Assembly (NCBI RefSeq): GCF_014694405.1
Contig: NZ_JAAUWV010000048.1
Location: 1 to 33,369 of the forward strand
Length of the DNA: 33,369 nt
Source of the DNA: Pseudoalteromonas sp. S16_S37
GTDB lineage: Bacteria > Pseudomonadota > Gammaproteobacteria > Enterobacterales > Alteromonadaceae
Direction: 5' to 3'
Positions within the stretch are counted from its first letter, which is position 1. Each line of letters begins with the position of its first letter. A model generated the notes under the pieces. The model searched no databases, had not been told where the DNA came from, and saw nothing but the letters and a program-made list of their open reading frames with translations. Below are positions 9,084 through 17,699 of this stretch, one piece after another. The position numbers and the translations under genes were made by a program.

Positions 9084-9728
9084 ATGACAACACGATTAAT
9101 AGTGGTAAGACATGGAAACACTTTCTTGCCAACGGATACGCCTACACGAGTTGGTGCACGCACAGATTTAGAGTTGGTTGAGCAAGTCAAAGGCCAGTCT
9201 GTCGGTCATTACTTATTGGATAATAATCTAGTACCAGATACCGTATATGCAGGTCCTTTAAAACGTCATCAGCAAACTGCAAAGTTAATTTGCGGGGTGC
9301 TCAACATTGCTGAGTCTGAGATCCAACTGGACACATTTTTAAATGAAATTGATTATGGTCCGGATGAAAATCAAGTAGAAGAGACTGTAATGAAACGTTT
9401 AGGTCAGGGCGATTTAGTCCTTGGCAAGGCAGTAATAGACCGTTGGAATAGTGATGCCATAGTGCCGCAGGGTTGGCTGGTTGACCCTGTAGAATTGCGC
9501 GCAGGTTGGCGTTCATTTGCACAGCGCTTATTGCAAAGCCAAAAAAATAAAACCACCTTGATGGTTAGCAGTAACGGCATTATGCGATTTAGCCATGTTA
9601 TTGACCCACAGTTTGCTTTTAGTGATCTAAAAGTACCAACGGGTGGTATATGCATTTTTGAAAATGACACAGGTAAGCCGGATGATTGGTGTTGTGTAGA
9701 GTGGGGGCTTGTGCCTAGTAAAAAGTGA
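9084..9728 (+). CDS. Histidine-phosphatase-superfamily protein lacking second catalytic His
   Basis: The 214-residue protein opens with the RHG signature VVRHGNT, giving R9 and H10, the His that carries the phospho-intermediate in this family. The second Arg (GPLKRHQQTA) and the acid region (LNEIDYGPDE) are also kept. The second catalytic His, normally in an HG motif of the type VTHGGVIR, is replaced: the aligned segment reads VSSNGIMR, with Ser163 in its place. The protein may be a weak or altered phosphatase, or a binding protein. It follows the KdsB-like gene by 47 bases with no terminator between, so the two are probably co-transcribed and act on the same sugar pathway. The substrate is unknown. 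A strong hairpin follows at 9751-9777. Confidence 0.82.
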   Translation: MTTRLIVVRHGNTFLPTDTPTRVGARTDLELVEQVKGQSVGHYLLDNNLVPDTVYAGPLKRHQQTAKLICGVLNIAESEIQLDTFLNEIDYGPDENQVEETVMKRLGQGDLVLGKAVIDRWNSDAIVPQGWLVDPVELRAGWRSFAQRLLQSQKNKTTLMVSSNGIMRFSHVIDPQFAFSDLKVPTGGICIFENDTGKPDDWCCVEWGLVPSKK

Positions 9729-9750
9729 TAGCTTAAGCCACAACCAAACG

Positions 9751-9777
9751 AAAGGAGCACAGCAAAAGTGCTCCTTT
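9751..9777. terminator. Terminator hairpin between convergent genes
   Basis: A perfect 10-bp stem, AAAGGAGCAC / GTGCTCCTTT, closes a 7-base loop. It lies between the phosphatase-like gene and the convergent katG and can serve both strands, since the arms end in T runs in either direction. Confidence 0.75.
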
Positions 9778-9790
9778 ATCATGTTAATAC

Positions 9791-12001
<2,211 letters not shown>

Positions 12002-12164
12002 GCTCTTACCCTTTTAGACTAAAATTGTACGTAACTTTCTTGCTCGTTATTTGCGGTGCTAACTAACAAGCATTGACTGTATTTTAGACTATAGATATGA
12101 ACTTATTGGATTGACAGTGACTTATCTCGATTGCTGTATTCGGTTTTTTTCATGGAAACCTTAA

Positions 12165-12542
12165 TTACTTGCGCTTCTCTACTCGCCACGGTGGATTTAA
12201 ACGATTTTCACCTGCCCAATAGAGTTTTATCTTATTACCACTGGGGTCTTGTAGTTGTGCCTCACGCCATAAATAACGCTTGTCTTGAGGAAGCTCAGTA
12301 AACGTGATGCCCTTTTGCTGCAGTTGCTCTACCCATTCATCAAGCTGTTCATGCTCAAAATAAATCGTCACACCATGTTGTTGCGGGTTCTCGTTTAAAG
12401 ATAACGAGAAAGTGGCACCATTAGGGCACTCGAAACGCGCGTAATGCTCGGTGTCTACGATTTGTAAAAAACCGAGTACACGATAAAAGTGGGTGCACTG
12501 CTGCATATTATGAACGGGAAGGGTGACTTGGTTTAAATTCAT
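12165..12542 (-). CDS. VOC-superfamily (glyoxalase-fold) protein
   Basis: The 125-residue protein has the beta-alpha-beta-beta-beta pattern of the vicinal-oxygen-chelate fold: an N-terminal LNQVTLPVHNMQQCTHFYRVLGF-type opening, YARFECPNGATFSLSL in the middle and LQDPSGNKIKLYWAG near the end. Members include glyoxalases, dioxygenases and antibiotic-resistance proteins, so the reaction cannot be named. The usual metal-ligand positions are not all clear. An AAGGA ribosome site precedes the ATG. It may be in one unit with the gene at 12611, whose start lies about 460 bases upstream, but the gap of 68 bases also leaves room for its own promoter. Confidence 0.85.
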   Translation of the reverse strand: MNLNQVTLPVHNMQQCTHFYRVLGFLQIVDTEHYARFECPNGATFSLSLNENPQQHGVTIYFEHEQLDEWVEQLQQKGITFTELPQDKRYLWREAQLQDPSGNKIKLYWAGENRLNPPWRVEKRK

Positions 12543-12610
12543 GGCAAATCCTTTTTGTGAAAGAGATGTGCATTATACAAAAAAGTGCTGCTTAAGAAAT
12601 GTTGACTGAT

Positions 12611-13006
12611 TTATTTCATCTTAGCGGGTATAGGTGGCTGCGATGGTTTTGAGAAAATATAGGCGATAACCAGTAACTCGCACAATGCGACAGTGATTAA
12701 CACCCAAACTGCTGGCTGGCTAAACAGCAATGCCACAAAACCCAACGACATACCGAGCAAAGCATAGTATTTGCCTTTCGTGGGGATCACTCGATGTTCA
12801 TGCCATTGTACAAGAGTTGGACCAAACTTTTTGTGTGTCAGTAACCAATTGGCCAACTTAGGGTTGGAGCGTGTAAAACAAGCCAGTGCCAAAATAAAAA
12901 AAACGGTGGTTGGCATTACAGGTAATACAATGCCAATGAAGCCTAAGCCAACAAAGCCAATGCCTGCAACATGAAGCCAAAAACACCGATTAAAAAGTTT
13001 TGCCAT
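12611..13006 (-). CDS. YbaN/DUF454 family inner-membrane protein
   Basis: The 131-residue protein carries the DUF454 signature GFIGIVLPVMPTTVFFILAL followed by the CFTRSNPKLANWLL segment seen in E. coli YbaN. It has about three to four hydrophobic helices: one at 10-45 broken by the Pro pair, and two between about 80 and 120. The C-terminal tail is Pro- and Lys-rich. The family has no settled function. The in-frame GTG at 13018 would add four residues; I chose the ATG at 13006 because it matches the start of family members and neither has a clear ribosome site. Confidence 0.85.
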   Translation of the reverse strand: MAKLFNRCFWLHVAGIGFVGLGFIGIVLPVMPTTVFFILALACFTRSNPKLANWLLTHKKFGPTLVQWHEHRVIPTKGKYYALLGMSLGFVALLFSQPAVWVLITVALCELLVIAYIFSKPSQPPIPAKMK

Positions 13007-13074
13007 AGCTGCGCTCACGCAAAAATTGGGTAGTTAAAGCTTATCATATAGTAATAAGTTTGCGAGTTTTGCAG

Positions 13075-13105
13075 CAGTCATAAAAGGTTTGTTCTTTTAT
13101 GACTG
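13075..13105. terminator. Hairpin downstream of the porin gene
   Basis: A perfect 12-bp stem, CAGTCATAAAAG / CTTTTATGACTG, has a 7-base loop and lies between the porin stop and the YbaN-family gene. No U run follows it in the minus direction, so it may act as an attenuator or an mRNA 3'-end stabiliser rather than a full intrinsic terminator. Confidence 0.5.
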
Positions 13106-13119
13106 TTGTACAAAGAGTG

Positions 13120-14340
13120 TTAGAAATAGTAACCGATATTGATATTAAAGCGCTGCTCAGTATCATCACTGTCACCGGCGATCGAGCCACCAACAAAAGG
13201 TTGGTTTTTTGCATTCACAAAGTCAAAATAGGTGAAAAAGCCACCTGCTGCGACGGATACCCCAGTGACATTCATCCACGTGTTTTCAGTATGATCAGAC
13301 TTGTCGTAGATGATGCCAAAGTCATTGTAAAATTGCAGTCCGGTTATTGCGCCCCACTTGATAGGTAAACTATAAGCCACATTTAAGTTAGAGGTAGTTG
13401 CTTCGGCAGCCATACTGTCATAAAACGCGTAAGCACCGACAGCCATACGCTCAACACCATCAATATCGTAATTATATTCACCATGTTGAAGCTGAAAGTT
13501 CCATGGGCCGATATTACTGTTAATGTGCACTGCCCAAGATTGGTAATCACCGGCACGTTCTACACCGTTGTGAAGGCCACCAGTTTGACCAGAAAAACCG
13601 ACTTCAGTTGTGCCACTTTTATGTTTGAAATGATAGGCATAACGTCCTGCAAGCGTGTTGTATTCACCCAAAGGTTGAGCAGGGTTGTCATAGATACCAT
13701 CACCGGCTTTACGATAACCGACGATGTCATATGAGTAACGGTCATTGCGGTCTTCTACATAACCATCCACACCGCCTAACTCGTCATTTTTGAAAAAGCC
13801 AATATCTAACTGCCAGTTATCTTTGAGCTTACGCTTAAACAACAGCCCTAAATCGTGGTCATCTTCAAGACCTATGTAGTAAGTCGTATTGAAGAAATAG
13901 TTGTGTGAGTTATAGGGCCAATTGCCGAAAGGTACTTTGGTTATGCCTGCTTGTACTTGCCAATCTTTGGCAAAATCATAGCCAACATAGGCATATTTTA
14001 CGGCGCTCATGTAGTCAAAAAATCGGATTTCGGCATTAAGCTGGACATTGCCGATATCACCTGAAAAATTAACCCGAAATACATCGAAGTCGAAGTCTCC
14101 ACCACGATTTTTATTACCATCGTTATATGAGGTATGGCTAAAGTTAGTACGCACTGCGCCGCCAACTTTGATGCCGGATGTTTTATCTTTCGGTTTTTGT
14201 TCTGACTTTTGTTCAAGTTTTTGGATCTGCTTTTGTAAGTCTGCAAGTTGTTGCTTTAACTTGGCTATTTCCCCATCGTTTGCTTGAGCAAAAGCTGGAA
14301 GGAGGCTCATTGCGAGCGCGAGAGGTGTTAGTTTATGCAT
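13120..14340 (-). CDS. Outer-membrane porin, OprO/OprP (phosphate-selective) type
   Basis: A signal peptide ending near AFAQA (residue 20) precedes a short heptad coiled coil (EIAKLKQQLADLQKQIQKLE). The remainder of the 406 residues is amphipathic beta-strands ending in the aromatic GYYF, as expected for an outer-membrane barrel handled by Bam. The coiled coil plus the early GGAVRTNFSHTSY-like strand and central acidic loops resemble the Porin_O/P family. The name 'phosphate-selective' is a family label and the substrate is not shown. A coiled coil after the signal is typical of porins that trimerise or anchor to peptidoglycan. It is divergent from the chemoreceptor with 187 bases between starts. 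No clear Pho box was found. Confidence 0.85.
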   Translation of the reverse strand: MHKLTPLALAMSLLPAFAQANDGEIAKLKQQLADLQKQIQKLEQKSEQKPKDKTSGIKVGGAVRTNFSHTSYNDGNKNRGGDFDFDVFRVNFSGDIGNVQLNAEIRFFDYMSAVKYAYVGYDFAKDWQVQAGITKVPFGNWPYNSHNYFFNTTYYIGLEDDHDLGLLFKRKLKDNWQLDIGFFKNDELGGVDGYVEDRNDRYSYDIVGYRKAGDGIYDNPAQPLGEYNTLAGRYAYHFKHKSGTTEVGFSGQTGGLHNGVERAGDYQSWAVHINSNIGPWNFQLQHGEYNYDIDGVERMAVGAYAFYDSMAAEATTSNLNVAYSLPIKWGAITGLQFYNDFGIIYDKSDHTENTWMNVTGVSVAAGGFFTYFDFVNAKNQPFVGGSIAGDSDDTEQRFNINIGYYF

Positions 14341-14527
14341 GGTTACCCACTTTTGAGTTACTGTGATAGTTACTTGTCTTTAATAGGGTAGACTATTTTG
14401 CAGCGTTAACTCAAATTAGAAACACGAAGTTATTGCCATAAATTCATATAATTACGTTCCGAATGCTTGACCATATCGGAAATCGCTAACTATATTTTGA
14501 TGATGAACTTTTGAAGTTGGTGTGGGT

Positions 14528-16486
14528 ATGAGAATTTCGCAAAAGCTACGCTTGGCATTTATGTCTGCAATTGCGTTGCCGTTAATCATAATTGCTGGGC
14601 TGATGATTTCACAAACCCGCCAAGTGTCCTTGGAAAGCTTCACTGAGATGGCCAACCGAGAGGCATTACAAATCGATAATGGCATCTCGATGTTTTTCTC
14701 TGAGATTGCGAAAAACGTTAATTATCTCGCCAGCCACCCTGATGTGATTGCCGCTCGTTCAGGGGTAGAAAGCTATTTTGATAAAAGTACAACAACAAAC
14801 CTCAGCTCTTTGCAAAACTCACCGATTGAAAAAAAAGCTTATCAAGTATTTGAACTGTTTGGGCAGACTCACCCAGGTATTGCCTACATTTACATGGGGA
14901 ATACGGAAGGTGGCTATATTCAATGGCCTCAAGGGGAAGTAAACGCAGGATATGACCCACGTACAAGGCCGTGGTATCAAACCGCTGAAGGGGCAACAGA
15001 TAAAGCTGTGCGCACTAATGCGTATTATTGGCCACCGGATGATATGGTGATCGTGTCGACCGCAAGGGCCATCATGGAAAATGGCCGACTCATCGGTGCG
15101 CAAGGTATGGATGTGTCACTCAATGACCTAACAGGAATTGTTAAGAAAATCCGCTTAGGAGAAACAGGCTACTTGGTCCTTGTTGAAAATACCGGCACAG
15201 TGCTCGCTGATGCAAAATATCCAGAGCATACGTTTAAGGCATTTGACGAAGTTGCAAATGGCGTATTTAGTCCCATAGCTAAATTTGACAGTGGATTGCA
15301 CGAAGTGAGCCTTGAAGGAAAAGCTTACTTCGCCAACATTTACACATCAAAATCATTGGGTTGGAAGTTTATAGGCTTAGTGCAAAAAGGTGAAGTGATG
15401 GCGTCAGCTAATGCGATGACGTTAACCATAGTGGTGTTAAGTGCGATTCTCATCGCTGTTTTTGTTGCGCTAGGGACGTATATTTCACGGTTGATTTCTG
15501 GGCCTATTACCGAGGTGAGTGATGGATTGACGGTGATTTCCCAAGGTGGTGGCGATTTAACGCAACGACTAGACATTAAAACCAAAGATGAAACAGGAAA
15601 ACTCGCCAATAGTTTTAATCTATTTCTAAATTTGATTGCGCAGTTGGTAACGCAAATCAACCTGTGTGCACAGCAGGTGACGCATACCGCGCAAGAAACA
15701 TCTTCACAAGCGGCTGAATTGACCGAGTCAACATCACAGCAACGACAAGCGCTGGAAATGGCGGCTACAGCGATTAATCAAATGGCGGCAACGGCGAATG
15801 AAGTCGCTGCAAGTTGCGCTAATGCTGCAGAGCTTGCATCGCAAACACAGCAAGCGTCTGAACTTGGACAAAGTGTTATTACGCAAACGGTTGACAGTGT
15901 GGCGGAGCTGTCATCGGTGATCACCGATGCTAATTCTAATATTACTCAGCTTGATAGTGAAAGTGAGAACATCATGTCAATATTGAGTGTGATCCGTGGC
16001 ATTGCCGAGCAAACTAACCTACTTGCGCTCAATGCTGCAATAGAAGCAGCAAGAGCTGGTGAGCATGGCCGAGGGTTTGCTGTAGTTGCTGATGAAGTAC
16101 GGGCACTGTCACAGCGCACCTCAGAATCAACCGAAGAAATAGCATCGCAATTAGATAAGCTACGCAAAATGACCGAGCAAGTGTCACAAGAGATGCGCAA
16201 AAGCCTGCAAAGAACAGAAAATGCAGTGCAACTAAGCCAGTCTGCGCAGACTCAATTTGGTGATATTACCAAGTCCATTCAAACCATTAGCGATGTAAAT
16301 ATGCAAATCGCAACGGCCGCAGAAGAGCAGCAGCATGTTGCTGAAGACATCAGTCGCAATGTAGTAGAAATAAAAAATGCCGCAGACAATGTCACAGAAG
16401 TTGCCGCGAATGCCGCGCAAAGCGGTGAAAAAATGAATAAGTTATCTGTAAAGCTTTCCAATCTTGTCGGTCAATTTAAGGTATAA
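14528..16486 (+). CDS. Methyl-accepting chemotaxis protein with dCache sensor
   Basis: The order is TM1 (about 8-26), periplasmic dCache domain (about 30-285), TM2 (about 290-312), HAMP (about 315-370) and the cytoplasmic signalling hairpin. Its tip, EQTNLLALNAAIEAARAGE, is the conserved CheA/CheW contact. The membrane-distal pocket contains YDPRTRPWY (142-150) and D195 in GMDVS, residues that match the amino-acid-binding dCache signature (Arg, Trp, Tyr and a distant Asp). Amino-acid chemotaxis is therefore likely but not proven. There is no C-terminal CheR-tethering pentapeptide; the protein ends QFKV. I prefer the ATG at 14528 over the GTG at 14522. The gene is monocistronic with a strong terminator at 16504-16540. 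Confidence 0.95.
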   Translation: MRISQKLRLAFMSAIALPLIIIAGLMISQTRQVSLESFTEMANREALQIDNGISMFFSEIAKNVNYLASHPDVIAARSGVESYFDKSTTTNLSSLQNSPIEKKAYQVFELFGQTHPGIAYIYMGNTEGGYIQWPQGEVNAGYDPRTRPWYQTAEGATDKAVRTNAYYWPPDDMVIVSTARAIMENGRLIGAQGMDVSLNDLTGIVKKIRLGETGYLVLVENTGTVLADAKYPEHTFKAFDEVANGVFSPIAKFDSGLHEVSLEGKAYFANIYTSKSLGWKFIGLVQKGEVMASANAMTLTIVVLSAILIAVFVALGTYISRLISGPITEVSDGLTVISQGGGDLTQRLDIKTKDETGKLANSFNLFLNLIAQLVTQINLCAQQVTHTAQETSSQAAELTESTSQQRQALEMAATAINQMAATANEVAASCANAAELASQTQQASELGQSVITQTVDSVAELSSVITDANSNITQLDSESENIMSILSVIRGIAEQTNLLALNAAIEAARAGEHGRGFAVVADEVRALSQRTSESTEEIASQLDKLRKMTEQVSQEMRKSLQRTENAVQLSQSAQTQFGDITKSIQTISDVNMQIATAAEEQQHVAEDISRNVVEIKNAADNVTEVAANAAQSGEKMNKLSVKLSNLVGQFKV

Positions 16487-16503
16487 CCGTTTTACCTCAC
16501 GCT

Positions 16504-16540
16504 AACGGCGAATGATGAAAAACCTTCATTATTCGCCGTT
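16504..16540 (+). terminator. Rho-independent terminator of the chemoreceptor gene
   Basis: A 15-bp stem with one G-U pair, AACGGCGAATGATGA / TCATTATTCGCCGTT, encloses a 7-base loop and is followed by ATTTATTT. Confidence 0.8.
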
Positions 16541-16609
16541 ATTTATTTACTCATAGCGCATGTTTTCGGTAATGTAGGGCCAGTCATAGACTCAACAATA
16601 AGGTGAAAG

Positions 16610-17461
16610 ATGGAATTATCAGCATCCGTGTCTATTCAACATACCGACAGCGGTCTTGAATATATCAACGTTGACAGCCCACTTTGCTCTGGCAAGGTAT
16701 TTTTGCAAGGGGCTCAGCTGAGCGAATTTACACCCAAAGGAAAAAACAGTTTAATTTGGGTGTCTGCTGATGAAGATTACCAAGAGCGAAAACCAATAAG
16801 AGGCGGTATTCCAATTTGTTGGCCTTGGTTTGGGGTTCATGAAAAAGCAGATTGGCCTATTCATGGTGTGGCACGTAAATTGTTATGGCGTGCTGAAGAG
16901 GTGAATGAGTTTAGCGATCACATTGTGGTTCGTTTGTCGTTACCGATGCGTTTAGTGGATGAAACTTACTGGCCTTATAAATCCAAATTAGAAGTTGAGT
17001 TTCGTTTTTCAGAGCAACTGGAAGTGCGATTAACAAACACCAATCTGGGTGATAGTGCGTTTACGCTATCGCAAGCTTTGCATACTTACTTTCCTACCTC
17101 TGAAATTGAGCGAACTAAGGTTGATGGCTTGCAAGGTGCAAGTTATATCGAATTCAATGAAGGACCATATATTCAACAGGATGTGGTTGGCTTCGCGCGT
17201 GAGACCGATATGGTATATACCCAAGCTGGCACAACGCAAACGATCCATACTCCTGAGGGGGTCATTGAAGTGACAAGAGAGAATTCAAACTCCTGTGTTT
17301 TGTGGAATCCTTGGATTGAAAAATCAAAACGCTTAAGTAACTTCCGAGATGATGAATATCACACTATGTTGTGCTTGGAAGCGGCGAATGTAATGAGTGA
17401 TATGGCTACTGTAGAGCCAGGTCAAAGTCATACGCTTGCAACCGTTATTCGTTGGCTGTAG
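16610..17461 (+). CDS. D-hexose-6-phosphate mutarotase (YeaD family)
   Basis: The protein interconverts alpha and beta anomers of glucose-6-phosphate and related sugars in the cytoplasm. Family marks are the phosphate-binding RGGIPICWPWFG, the catalytic-His segment WPIHGVARK, LHTYFPTSEIE and, near the end, LWNPWIEKSKRLSNF followed by CLEAANV with the catalytic Glu. The length of 283 residues is normal. In many gammaproteobacteria yeaD follows gapA, which is not the case here. It stands alone between the chemoreceptor and the metallopeptidase fusion, and a hairpin follows it. Confidence 0.92.
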   Translation: MELSASVSIQHTDSGLEYINVDSPLCSGKVFLQGAQLSEFTPKGKNSLIWVSADEDYQERKPIRGGIPICWPWFGVHEKADWPIHGVARKLLWRAEEVNEFSDHIVVRLSLPMRLVDETYWPYKSKLEVEFRFSEQLEVRLTNTNLGDSAFTLSQALHTYFPTSEIERTKVDGLQGASYIEFNEGPYIQQDVVGFARETDMVYTQAGTTQTIHTPEGVIEVTRENSNSCVLWNPWIEKSKRLSNFRDDEYHTMLCLEAANVMSDMATVEPGQSHTLATVIRWL

Positions 17462-17483
17462 GTTCGATTTTCCTTTAGCAAAG

Positions 17484-17513
17484 CGTATCCCTACTGCTCT
17501 AGGTGGGGATACG
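17484..17513 (+). terminator. Probable terminator of the mutarotase gene
   Basis: CGTATCCC pairs with GGGATACG (17506-17513) and the stem can extend through a bulge (TAC with GGT). The following sequence is only moderately T-rich, so termination strength is uncertain. Confidence 0.5.
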
Positions 17514-17699
17514 TAATGATTACTTTATATCAATCACTTACGGTGATTTTCTGACTTGTATATACAGCCCAATTTTAATTCTGTATTTCATCGTTTTACC
17601 TTTACACCGAGTTTGTCATCAACGGTTACAATTTAATGCAGCGGCAAAGATACTTTGTGGGCATAATTTGCACATAAAAATCAATAAGGTCACGGAATT

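Noticed and set aside
9404..9760. 118-residue minus-strand frame over the phosphatase-like gene
   Set aside because: It is entirely antisense to a supported gene, starts in the terminator hairpin and has no domain signature.
12002..12164. OxyR site upstream of katG
   Set aside because: CTATAG-like fragments are present but the ATAG-N7-CTAT spacing of an OxyR site could not be fitted.
14341..14420. Pho box upstream of the phosphate-type porin
   Set aside because: GTAACT repeats 12 bases apart occur, but the sequence does not match the CTGTCAT direct-repeat consensus or its 11-base spacing.
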